9,704 nt of DNA from Thermoplasmata archaeon (GCA_021157745.1 JAGGWA010000144.1:1-9704); one strand, 5' to 3'. Counted from the stretch's first letter, positions 1 to 9,202 are shown. Made by a program: numbers and translations. The notes: generated by a model not told the origin, from the sequence alone.

Positions 1-938
1 AACAATAAATAAAAGAAAAGGAAAAATACAACAGGCTTTGGAGAGTAATCTGCATGGAATATTCCGAGATGGCTGTCCCATTCATCATCGCTAGGATTGT
101 CTTTTAACTCATAAATCATGGCTTTTTCTATTCCAAGCTTTTGAAATTGCATTATATCATGCATTATTATCAACGCCTGCTGTGCCTCGCTATAACAATG
201 GCTGCATGTGGATGCCCCGAATTCTGTTATCCATAAAGGCTTGCTTTCATTGAATTTTTGCAGCGTGTTTTTCATATATTCATATCTTTGTTGGAGAGTA
301 TTTCCATAAACATGGAATGCATATGCATCGACATACTTTCCTCCTCCCAAAGACAGAAATTCTTCGAGGAAATGTGGATTGTATTCTCCTTCGCCAGGAT
401 CTGCGAGAGCAAGTCCTCCCATAACTACGGTGTTATTTTCATCCACTTCCTTTAAAGCCTTATACGCATATTTTATTAACTCAACATATTGCTCAACACT
501 TCCTTTCCAGAAATAGCTCAGGTCTTCCTCATTCCATATTTCCCAAGCTGTTATTTTTCCTTTATAACGGGTTGCTATGGTTTTGACAAAATCATACCAT
601 GCATTCATGTCTTTTGGAGGGTATGTATAGTAATCTTCATCATATATGCTTGCATTTGGTTTAGAGCTACACCACCATGGAGTGAAGGCGAGAGGCCACA
701 ATATCTTTATTCCATATTTCATGCTTCGATTCACCAGTTCATCTGCTTCCTTCCAGTAGTAATCGTAGCCCCACATCCTTATCTCTATACTCGCCCAAGC
801 AACGCTGCTGCGATGCCATGAAAAATGCATGTTGGAGGCAACTTCAAAGTCATGTTCATTCTGGAGATGACATATGCCAATATCGATGCCAGAAAATGGT
901 GTGGATAGAAGAATAAAAGCAACAAGCAATGCCATCAT
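1..938 (-). CDS. Secreted clan GH-A glycoside hydrolase (GH5/GH39-like), 3' end outside window
   Basis: Read on the minus strand from position 938, this frame stays open for 312 codons to the window edge. The N-terminus (MMALLVAFILLSTPFSG) looks like a short export signal, although it lacks the usual basic residues. The body has the pattern of a retaining TIM-barrel glycosidase. WEIWNEED (132-139) carries the presumed acid/base Glu137 after Asn136, HVYG (209-212) follows, and WITEFGAS (236-243) carries the presumed nucleophile Glu239. The last visible segment, HADYSPKP (295-302), resembles the final strand of such barrels, so little of the catalytic domain is missing. The protein probably hydrolyses an external polysaccharide or glycoside; the substrate cannot be read from sequence. 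A CSHC pair (245-248) beside the nucleophile strand could be a disulfide or metal pair. The ATG overlaps the rpiA stop (ATGA), so the two are probably cotranscribed and translationally coupled. The exact GH family is uncertain. Confidence 0.85.
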   Translation of the reverse strand, partial: MMALLVAFILLSTPFSGIDIGICHLQNEHDFEVASNMHFSWHRSSVAWASIEIRMWGYDYYWKEADELVNRSMKYGIKILWPLAFTPWWCSSKPNASIYDEDYYTYPPKDMNAWYDFVKTIATRYKGKITAWEIWNEEDLSYFWKGSVEQYVELIKYAYKALKEVDENNTVVMGGLALADPGEGEYNPHFLEEFLSLGGGKYVDAYAFHVYGNTLQQRYEYMKNTLQKFNESKPLWITEFGASTCSHCYSEAQQALIIMHDIMQFQKLGIEKAMIYELKDNPSDDEWDSHLGIFHADYSPKPVVFFLFFYLL

Positions 939-1597
939 TTTCTCGCCTCCATTATCTTTGTGCTGCCATCTCTATAGCCAATGATTGCAAAGCTCGCCAT
1001 ATTTATGAAAAGCCCATTTTCGACGACGCCTGGAAGCGTGTTTATTTTCGCCTCCATTTCATATTCAAGCCTATCGTAATCACAGTCGAGAATGTAATTT
1101 CCATTGTCTGTCACGAAATCCCTTCGCTTTGGTCTCAATCCTAGCTCTTTAAGCTTTTCTTCCGTGCGGCGCCATCCAAATTTAACAACCTCAACAGGCA
1201 AAGGAAAAGAAAATTTATCAACGAGCTTGCTTTCATCGGCAACGATGATTTCGAGTTTGCTGCAGCTCGCCACAATTTTTTCACGCAGCAGCGCGCCGCC
1301 CCCTCCCTTTATTAAATTTAGATTTTTATCTATTTGATCAGCCCCATCTATGGTTACATCTATGATATCGTATTCATTTATATCTCCGATTTTTATTCCA
1401 TGCTGCCTTGCTATCTCCTCTGTTTTCTTCGAAGTAGGTATGCCTACAATATCATAGCCTTCTGAAACAAGCATGCCAATTCTTTCAATCGCATATTTTG
1501 CTGTTGAGCCTGTTCCAAGACCAACAACCATTCCATCTTTAATATGTTTCGTTGCTTCGTATGCAGCCCTTTTCTTTGCCTCATCCTTCCATTCCAT
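935..1597 (-). CDS. rpiA: Ribose-5-phosphate isomerase A
   Basis: This 220-residue protein has the family's usual length and all of its signatures. It interconverts ribose 5-phosphate and ribulose 5-phosphate in the cytoplasm, supplying PRPP and nucleotide synthesis. GLGTGSTA (26-33) is the phosphate-binding loop. TIDGADQID (82-90) holds the two active-site aspartates (Asp84, Asp87). KGGGGALLREKI (97-108) holds Lys97 and the presumed catalytic base Glu106, matching E. coli Asp81, Asp84, Lys94 and Glu103 with a constant shift of three. One small difference is DGADQ where many homologues have DGADE. The start at 1597 is supported by a TATA-like box centred about 23 bases upstream and by the absence of an in-frame ATG in the adjacent upstream sequence. 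The stop overlaps the start of the downstream glycosidase. Divergent from it lies a small cysteine-rich gene. Confidence 0.97.
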   Translation of the reverse strand: MEWKDEAKKRAAYEATKHIKDGMVVGLGTGSTAKYAIERIGMLVSEGYDIVGIPTSKKTEEIARQHGIKIGDINEYDIIDVTIDGADQIDKNLNLIKGGGGALLREKIVASCSKLEIIVADESKLVDKFSFPLPVEVVKFGWRRTEEKLKELGLRPKRRDFVTDNGNYILDCDYDRLEYEMEAKINTLPGVVENGLFINMASFAIIGYRDGSTKIMEARK

Positions 1598-1615
1598 AAA
1601 TGTAATGCATTCTTC

Positions 1616-1624
1616 ATATTTATC
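1616..1624 (-). promoter_or_regulatory. TATA box of rpiA
   Basis: On the minus strand GATAAATAT occupies bases -27 to -19 relative to the rpiA ATG. The spacing implies transcription starting at or next to the start codon, that is, a leaderless mRNA. No Shine-Dalgarno sequence is visible. Confidence 0.5.
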
Positions 1625-1652
1625 TTACATGTTCAGGAACCAAATTTTTACA

Positions 1653-1669
1653 ATTCGGCAACGCCGAAT
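1653..1669. promoter_or_regulatory. Perfect dyad (7-bp arms, 3-nt spacer), candidate operator
   Basis: ATTCGGC-AAC-GCCGAAT is a perfect inverted repeat, and its GC-rich core stands out in an AT-rich intergenic region. It lies 28 bases upstream of the rpiA TATA box on one side and 39 bases upstream of the TATA-like box of the divergent small gene on the other. That is where a dimeric helix-turn-helix regulator could act on both promoters. A hairpin in RNA is less likely, because the proposed starts of both transcripts lie outside it. Its function is inferred from position only. Confidence 0.5.
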
Positions 1670-1708
1670 CTGATGGAGGAAGATATAAAATTCTTTGACC
1701 AGCCAAGA

Positions 1709-1716
1709 TTTTTAAT
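1709..1716 (+). promoter_or_regulatory. TATA-like box of the four-cysteine miniprotein
   Basis: TTTTTAAT is centred about 24 bases upstream of the ATG at 1736, the same spacing seen at other starts in this window. Other TATA-like strings at 1683-1690 and 1717-1724 fit the start less well, so the exact box is uncertain. Confidence 0.35.
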
Positions 1717-1735
1717 GTTATAAATGTTTATTTTT

Positions 1736-1894
1736 ATGGTTAGATGCGCATTCTGCCTCAATTACAATGGTATAACATGTATAGAGCCAAGGAGTGAGAG
1801 ATATGGAAAGAAATTTGATCCATGGGAGGAAATAGATTGCCCTTATTATCTTGAAAAAGGAATTGCTGGCTTATTTGGAATTGGCCAAATCTGA
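1736..1894 (+). CDS. Four-cysteine miniprotein, putative zinc-binding (52 aa)
   Basis: A short open frame, ATG at 1736 to TGA at 1892-1894, encodes 52 residues. It begins MVRCAFCLNYNGITC and contains EEIDCPYYLEKG later. The four cysteines (4, 7, 15, 35) form C-x2-C-x7-C-x19-C, a plausible single zinc site. The C-terminus (GIAGLFGIGQI) is hydrophobic and glycine-rich. Support for its being real comes from the cysteine pattern, the fit of the frame between rpiA and the membrane-protein gene, and a TATA-like box at leaderless spacing. An in-frame ATG at 1724 would add four residues (MFIF). I do not recognise a family. It could be a small nucleic-acid or protein adaptor, but nothing in the sequence shows that. 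Confidence 0.65.
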   Translation: MVRCAFCLNYNGITCIEPRSERYGKKFDPWEEIDCPYYLEKGIAGLFGIGQI

Positions 1895-1911
1895 TTAAAA
1901 AATTAAACAAA

Positions 1912-1919
1912 TTTTATTA
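1912..1919 (+). promoter_or_regulatory. TATA box of the membrane protein / aTrm56-HD operon
   Basis: TTTTATTA is centred about 25 bases upstream of the ATG at 1941, consistent with a leaderless transcript that would also carry the overlapping aTrm56-HD gene. Confidence 0.5.
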
Positions 1920-1940
1920 AGGGTATGCTTTTTCAAATTC

Positions 1941-2330
1941 ATGAAGTTGCATAAGGGATTGCTGGCGTTTCTCTCCGGCCTGGGATGGATGGGCTTAGCA
2001 TTCTATATATGGTTTTTCACATTGTATGGAAAGAATTTGTTTAACAGCATATTCATATATTCTGTTGCAACATCTCTCTTGGGAGCAATGGTTGTGCTAT
2101 TCATTCTTATTGCATTCGCTGTTTTGCCTCCTCTCCCAAAGATTTCCTCCAATCTCGCTGGTTTTCTTGCTGGATTACTCAGCATGCTTGCCATAATAAT
2201 TATACTCATCTCTCTCAAAGAAGGAAGCTTGTTTAACACCATACATCCTCTCGCAACTTTCTTTCTTGCTGCCGCCTCCACCTACCTGCTCCTGCTTCCT
2301 GAGGAGGAAAAGGAAGAATGGAAGTTGTAG
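1941..2330 (+). CDS. Small four-helix integral membrane protein of unknown function
   Basis: The 129 residues are almost entirely hydrophobic, with four probable membrane helices at about 6-30, 36-62, 72-92 and 101-119. The start is short and basic (MKLHKG) and the tail acidic (EEEKEEWKL). There is no signal peptidase site and no recognisable catalytic motif. The positive N-terminus and even helix number suggest both ends face the cytoplasm. The ATG at 1941 has a TATA box at leaderless spacing. The last 13 bases overlap the start of the aTrm56-HD gene in another frame, so the two are almost certainly cotranscribed. Whether they work together is unknown; the overlap shows expression coupling only. 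I do not recognise the family. Confidence 0.82.
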   Translation: MKLHKGLLAFLSGLGWMGLAFYIWFFTLYGKNLFNSIFIYSVATSLLGAMVVLFILIAFAVLPPLPKISSNLAGFLAGLLSMLAIIIILISLKEGSLFNTIHPLATFFLAAASTYLLLLPEEEKEEWKL

Positions 2331-3355
2331 TTTATCGCTATGGGCACAGAATTGCGAGAGATAAAAGGATAACAACGCATGTTGCCCTGGTTGCGAGGGC
2401 TTTTGGTGCAGATGGGATTGTTATCGATACAAAGGATGAAAATATTGAGGAAAGTGTCAAAAAGGTTAATGAAAGATTTGGAGGGGATTTTTTTATAGAG
2501 AGCGGCATTCCATGGAAGAAATATTTTGAAAAATGGGATGGAAAAATAGTTCATCTAACAATGTATGGAGAGAGAGTGGATGGGGTGATAGAAGAGATAA
2601 GGAAAAATAATAAATTGCTCATTATCGTTGGCTCTGAAAAAGTTCCAGGAGATTTTTATCGCATTGCAGATTATAATGTCGCCATAGGAAACCAGCCGCA
2701 TAGCGAAGTGGCAGCTCTTGCAATTTTCCTGCATTTTTTAAACAATGGAGCATGGCTCGATAAAAAATTCGATGGAATAATGGAAATTGTTCCATGCAGG
2801 CACGGCAAAAAAATAAAGTATAACTACATCAAAATGCTTCGCCAGGCTGGGTGCAGCGAGGCTGTCATAAAACATTGCATTCGTGTTGCGAGGCTTGCGA
2901 TGGAAATAGCAAAGGCAATAGAAAAAAACGGAGGCAAGGTTGATGTTGAAGCGGTTGAGGCAGGAGCCATGCTGCATGATATTGGAAGAGCAAAAACCCA
3001 TGACATAATGCATATCATCGAAGGAGTAAAAATAGCCCGCCATTATGGATTGCCAAAGAAAATAATAGACATAATAGAGCATCATGGAGGCGCAGGTATA
3101 GATGAGGAGGAGGCAAAAAAACTTGGATTGCCTCCAAAGGATTATAGCCCGAGAACCATAGAAGAAAAAATAGTTGCCCATGCTGACAACCTTACTGGAA
3201 ATGGATATAGAAGTGTAAAAGAGCTTGCCATAGCATGGGAGAAGAAGATAGGAAAGGAAGCCGCCTTAAAGTTGTTAAAGCTTCATGATGAACTCAGCAA
3301 ACTTGCTGGAATTGACATAGATGAGATAGTGAGAAAATTGAAGAAGGAATCATAA
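2318..3355 (+). CDS. tRNA (cytidine(56)-2'-O)-methyltransferase aTrm56 fused to a C-terminal HD domain
   Basis: The N-terminal ~165 residues match archaeal aTrm56, a SPOUT-class enzyme that uses S-adenosylmethionine to 2'-O-methylate C56 in the tRNA T-loop. Visible signatures are GHRIARDKRITTHVALVARA (9-28), HLTMYG (79-84), IIVGSEKVP (102-110) and the knot segment NVAIGNQPHSEVAALA (120-135). Ordinary aTrm56 proteins are roughly 170-200 residues; this one has 345. The extension (about 178-330) is an HD-type metal-dependent phosphohydrolase fold. Its candidate ligands are His186, His220-Asp221 (LHDIGR), His228, His255/His256 and Asp290 (VAHADN), so the metal site looks intact. The substrate of the HD part is unknown; a role on RNA ends or nucleotides is speculation. 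From memory, unchecked, longer HD-bearing aTrm56 proteins occur in Thermoplasmata. The gene starts inside the preceding membrane-protein gene (13-base overlap) and has no promoter of its own that I can see. Confidence 0.93.
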   Translation: MEVVVYRYGHRIARDKRITTHVALVARAFGADGIVIDTKDENIEESVKKVNERFGGDFFIESGIPWKKYFEKWDGKIVHLTMYGERVDGVIEEIRKNNKLLIIVGSEKVPGDFYRIADYNVAIGNQPHSEVAALAIFLHFLNNGAWLDKKFDGIMEIVPCRHGKKIKYNYIKMLRQAGCSEAVIKHCIRVARLAMEIAKAIEKNGGKVDVEAVEAGAMLHDIGRAKTHDIMHIIEGVKIARHYGLPKKIIDIIEHHGGAGIDEEEAKKLGLPPKDYSPRTIEEKIVAHADNLTGNGYRSVKELAIAWEKKIGKEAALKLLKLHDELSKLAGIDIDEIVRKLKKES

Positions 3356-3387
3356 TCATTGCATGGCTTCTCTATCAAATCAACAAA

Positions 3388-3394
3388 TTTTTAT
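3388..3394 (+). promoter_or_regulatory. TATA-like box of the secreted peptidase gene
   Basis: TTTTTAT is centred about 23 bases upstream of the ATG at 3414. It is the main reason to prefer that start over the ATG at 3363, which would lie upstream of the box. Confidence 0.45.
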
Positions 3395-3413
3395 CCAATT
3401 TTTCATTCATAAT

Positions 3414-5357
3414 ATGGCGATAAAAATGAAAGGAATCGTTGTTATTGCCATTGCAATTCTTTTATTGCCATCTATTGTTGGAATGAATATACAGAAGAAA
3501 GAAACACAATTGCAATTGAATGAAAATCATGATTATAAAGTGGTTATAGCAATTGAAAAGCATGGAAAAATTGTAAAAGCATATGCAAGAATGGTGAATG
3601 CAACGACAAGCAAATTCATATTTCACTGGGGAGATGGAAGTATAACTACAATATATGCCAATAAAAATGCTGTTGCTGAGCATTCTTATGAAAGAAATGG
3701 AATGTATAAGATACGGGTGGAAGCAGTAGGAAAAGAAAAATACAGAAGCAATGTTGAATATGCATATATTGGGAAAGATGATTGTGTTTTTGTTGGAAGC
3801 AATGATTGTGAAAATGAAAATGGCCATGCAATTGCAATCGCAAATGTAGTAACGAGAGGAATGAAGGCGACATTTGAAGCATATGGAAATTGGTTGCACA
3901 GATGGGATTTTGATAACAATGGCATATATGATACACCTTGGATTAATGAAAAAGAAATACGGCATGTTTATGAAAAGCCATACAACGGATATGCAAAACT
4001 GCAGGTGAAAAATGGAAATGAAACGGATGAGAGTTTGATTAGAGTAATAGCAATGCCAGAACAAGAAGATCAAAAACAGGATAAAATAGAGGATTTTGTT
4101 AAGGTATACAGAGGCCATGAATATGCTCAAACTTTCATTCCAACCATGCTGAATTTAACGAAAATAAAAATATATGTTGCAAGAAAAGGAATAGCATATG
4201 ATGATATTCCATTCTATCAGATATTGAGCCTTTTATTCCCAAATCTTTTCAGTAATTTGCTCGGAGATTTGTATATAGAGATATACGAGGGAACGCCAAT
4301 GAATGGAAGACATCTAAAGGAAATCGTGGTCGAGCCTTCAAAAATATCAAAATATGGAGCATGGCTGAGCATCGATATAGGAATAATACTGTCCAGTTGG
4401 AATAAACATTACTCTATAGTTCTCTGGCAGAGTGGAGGGAATGAAAGAAATTATTACAAGTGGTACTATGCAACTGGAAATCCATATCCAAATGGCTCAT
4501 TCTACTATCTTGAAAGAGGATGGAAGGAAGATTCGAGTAAGGATTTTGCATTCATAACATATGGAGAGCCAACAGGAGATGAACCAGATGGCGTTGAGGA
4601 GAGATGGGCTGTTATTATAGGAGGACCAAACTTAGGAGAACATGGAGAGGTAGGTAGCATTGATGTAAGGATCACGAGGGATGTGCTCGTGCAGAGAGGA
4701 TGGGATCCAAGCCATATATGGACCATATATCCAGATGAATCAAACCTAAAGAATGTTGAGAATGCGATAGAGCAGATGAAGAAAGCAGAGGATATGGATG
4801 ATATATGCCTAGTTTCATGGAGTGCACATGGCTCTTTCAATAATGGTGTGTATACCATATATCTAAATGGAGCACTAACAGGGAAAAAACTCAAATCATG
4901 GCTCGATGATTTTGCATGCAAGGGAATGCTTTTGCTGGCAGAGACATGCCATGCAGGAGGAGCAATATACGATCTTGCTCAACCCAAGAGAGTCATACTT
5001 GCAGCATGTGCTGCTGATAGACTAGACAGAGGGGTGAAACTCAACTGGAAGTACTATGGAAGCTGGCTACACTACTTCCTCGCTGACCAGACAGGGGCAT
5101 GCCATAATAGACTTCATTTCCCTCCAAAGGATCCAGTATTTGGAGCAAAGGATGGAGCATTTGCAAGGTCTGACCCTGATACGAGTTCTGAATACAAAGG
5201 AAACAACGATGGGTGGATATCTGCAGAGGAAGGTTTCGAGTTTTACTGCAAGTGGATAGATGAATTTACTAAGAAATATCCTCCAGAGATGAAGCCAGAT
5301 CCACAGATATATGATGGGTATGATGGAGACTTGAATGTGGTTAAATGGAGAGAATAA
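3414..5357 (+). CDS. Secreted PKD-domain protein with caspase/legumain-like (clan CD) cysteine peptidase domain
   Basis: Starting at 3414 gives 647 residues; the frame is open from 3363, but that start would bury the signal peptide, and the ATG at 3426 is also possible. A signal sequence (KMKGIVVIAIAILLLPSIVG, 4-23) is followed by two PKD-like domains at about 41-119 (HWGDGS) and 138-215 (WDFDNNGIYD). Next comes a beta-sandwich module at about 233-385 that begins EYAQTFIPT and ends DFAFITYGEP. The peptidase-like domain (about 398-570) starts RWAVIIGG. It has a His-Gly after a hydrophobic strand (SWSAHGS, His472) and a Cys after another (LLLAETCHAGG, Cys512), the clan CD dyad layout of families C13/C14. 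A later NNDGWISAEEGFEF stretch resembles the calcium-loop-like insert of bacterial legumain-like peptidases. Export implies action outside the cell; with no anchor visible it is probably released or bound through its PKD domains. Substrate and exact family are uncertain. Confidence 0.87.
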   Translation: MAIKMKGIVVIAIAILLLPSIVGMNIQKKETQLQLNENHDYKVVIAIEKHGKIVKAYARMVNATTSKFIFHWGDGSITTIYANKNAVAEHSYERNGMYKIRVEAVGKEKYRSNVEYAYIGKDDCVFVGSNDCENENGHAIAIANVVTRGMKATFEAYGNWLHRWDFDNNGIYDTPWINEKEIRHVYEKPYNGYAKLQVKNGNETDESLIRVIAMPEQEDQKQDKIEDFVKVYRGHEYAQTFIPTMLNLTKIKIYVARKGIAYDDIPFYQILSLLFPNLFSNLLGDLYIEIYEGTPMNGRHLKEIVVEPSKISKYGAWLSIDIGIILSSWNKHYSIVLWQSGGNERNYYKWYYATGNPYPNGSFYYLERGWKEDSSKDFAFITYGEPTGDEPDGVEERWAVIIGGPNLGEHGEVGSIDVRITRDVLVQRGWDPSHIWTIYPDESNLKNVENAIEQMKKAEDMDDICLVSWSAHGSFNNGVYTIYLNGALTGKKLKSWLDDFACKGMLLLAETCHAGGAIYDLAQPKRVILAACAADRLDRGVKLNWKYYGSWLHYFLADQTGACHNRLHFPPKDPVFGAKDGAFARSDPDTSSEYKGNNDGWISAEEGFEFYCKWIDEFTKKYPPEMKPDPQIYDGYDGDLNVVKWRE

Positions 5358-5377
5358 TATAATAGAAAATTATTCTC
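5350..5377 (+). promoter_or_regulatory. Perfect 9-bp inverted repeat spanning the peptidase stop and the HD-gene promoter
   Basis: GAGAATAAT and ATTATTCTC are exact reverse complements separated by 10 bases. The left arm includes the stop codon of the secreted peptidase gene, and the right arm ends three bases before the ATG of the HD gene. It could be a hairpin at the end of the upstream mRNA or an operator covering the HD promoter. The arms are AT-rich, so chance is not excluded. Confidence 0.4.
5355..5363 (+). promoter_or_regulatory. TATA box of the stand-alone HD gene
   Basis: TAATATAAT is centred about 22 bases upstream of the ATG at 5381, the leaderless spacing seen elsewhere in the window. 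It overlaps the end of the preceding gene. Confidence 0.45.
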
Positions 5378-5380
5378 ATC

Positions 5381-8047
<2,667 letters not shown>

Positions 8048-8067
8048 ACGAGTATATAGATTCCTGC

Positions 8068-8074
8068 ATAAAAA
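8068..8074 (-). promoter_or_regulatory. TATA box of the coiled-coil/purA operon
   Basis: On the minus strand TTTTTAT (within CCTTTTTATGC) is centred 24 bases upstream of the ATG at 8047. The spacing points to a leaderless mRNA carrying both genes. Confidence 0.6.
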
Positions 8075-8106
8075 GGTTTGGAATAATTTTCAAAATTTAT
8101 TTAAAA

Positions 8107-9183
8107 TTATGGCTTGAAAATGTAAAATGCAGCTATGGCAACGATGAGTAGCCCGAAAGATATGGCTACAAGTCTCGCCACGGGATTTTCAACAATGAAT
8201 TCAATACTTATTTTGTGCTCACTGAAATGAGGGATGCTTACCAGCATGAAAGTTCCATCTTTGTTTGATGAAAGCACAAGATACTCTGGATTTGAGCCAT
8301 CATCGTTGGGATTCAAAATGTCTTCAATGCCATCAGCCTCCTCTATAACCCTTCCATCATACCTGACAACTATTTTCCCATGCATTTTTGCTATACCAAC
8401 CTTTATCACTTTCCCGTGTTCTTTGTCGTCTCCTCTAACTCTCAAAACCACCTTTCCTTTTTCGAGCATGGATTTATCAACATTTATAGAAACATTGCCA
8501 AAGAAGGAGATATTGTCAGTTTGTTTCCCATATATGTAAACCTCTCCACCGATATTTTTATCTAAAAATGCTTTTTCTATTTTCTCCTGCTCAGCTTTCA
8601 TTGGTTCTTCCAGCGAAAAACTCGCAAAAACCATGTTTCCATACAAAGTTATGTTGTTTTCTTCAATCAGTACAGGGTTGTTGCTAAGCAAAAACGATGT
8701 GAAACCATTTTTTTCTATTTTTACCTCATTTTCTCTCTGCCCAATCCTCTCTATTTTGTATTCTCCATTTGTTTGAATAACTATTTTGTTTGTTTCTATT
8801 TTGAGAAATCTTGTTGGTGTATCGTGTAGCTCAACTTTGCAACCATTTGGAGGATATTCGATGGAAAGTTTTGGACCTTTTACCCTTATCGTTCTATTCA
8901 CAATATCCTTTTCAATCGCATCTTTGAGCACTGGATTTGCATTGACAAGCTTCTCAAGCAATGGGTCATCGATTAAGTCAAATTTTAAATCAATGGAATC
9001 TTTTTTGTAAACGATATCAAGAACATGCTTGTTTGTGTAGCATGATATGGTGCAGCCCTCCAGACCAGATGGATGGTATTTTCCAATCAGATTACCATCT
9101 TTTATTTCGAAACCCCCTATTTCAAAAGCTGAAGCAAATGGAATGAATAGCAATAAAGCTATAGCCAAAGGAAGCCATCTCAT
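8107..9183 (-). CDS. Membrane-anchored surface protein of unknown function
   Basis: The 358 residues begin with a clear signal peptide (MRWLPLAIALLLFIPFASA, 1-19) and end with a single hydrophobic helix (about 335-356) and a very short tail (FKP). This topology places nearly the whole protein outside the cell, held by its C-terminus. The ectodomain is rich in short beta-strand patterns. It has three cysteines (44, 48 and 115) and several N-glycosylation sequons (NRT 96, NIT 177, NIS 224, NVS 230). VSIPHFSEHKISI (315-327), just before the anchor, resembles a segment I recall preceding C-terminal anchors in archaeal surface proteins; this is a memory-based comparison. No enzymatic motif is visible. 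The start is fixed by the signal peptide and by a TATA box 24 bases upstream. It appears to be a single-gene transcript. Confidence 0.85.
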   Translation of the reverse strand: MRWLPLAIALLLFIPFASAFEIGGFEIKDGNLIGKYHPSGLEGCTISCYTNKHVLDIVYKKDSIDLKFDLIDDPLLEKLVNANPVLKDAIEKDIVNRTIRVKGPKLSIEYPPNGCKVELHDTPTRFLKIETNKIVIQTNGEYKIERIGQRENEVKIEKNGFTSFLLSNNPVLIEENNITLYGNMVFASFSLEEPMKAEQEKIEKAFLDKNIGGEVYIYGKQTDNISFFGNVSINVDKSMLEKGKVVLRVRGDDKEHGKVIKVGIAKMHGKIVVRYDGRVIEEADGIEDILNPNDDGSNPEYLVLSSNKDGTFMLVSIPHFSEHKISIEFIVENPVARLVAISFGLLIVAIAAFYIFKP

Positions 9184-9202
9184 ACAATGTTAAACGAAAA
9201 TC

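Noticed and set aside
489..821. Plus-strand 110-codon open frame, with others at 258-455 and 929-1144
   Set aside because: They lie antisense to the glycosidase and rpiA genes, whose motifs are clear; their translations have no coherent domain or promoter.
2738..3181. Minus-strand 147-codon open frame
   Set aside because: Antisense to the aTrm56-HD fusion, with no promoter or recognisable motif.
3363..3413. Upstream ATG extending the peptidase by 17 residues
   Set aside because: It would place the signal peptide well inside the protein and lies upstream of the TATA-like box at 3388-3394; 3414 (or 3426) is the better start.
3462..4130. Minus-strand 222-codon open frame, with overlapping frames at 3646-3936 and 3686-3925
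   Set aside because: Antisense to the PKD region of the secreted peptidase. The odd composition (many His, Cys, Phe, Ile) is what the reverse of AT-rich codons gives.
8085..8097. Small palindrome AATTTTCAAAATT after the surface-protein gene, considered as a terminator
   Set aside because: Only 6-bp AT-only arms with a one-base centre, which is expected by chance here; no convincing T-tract follows.
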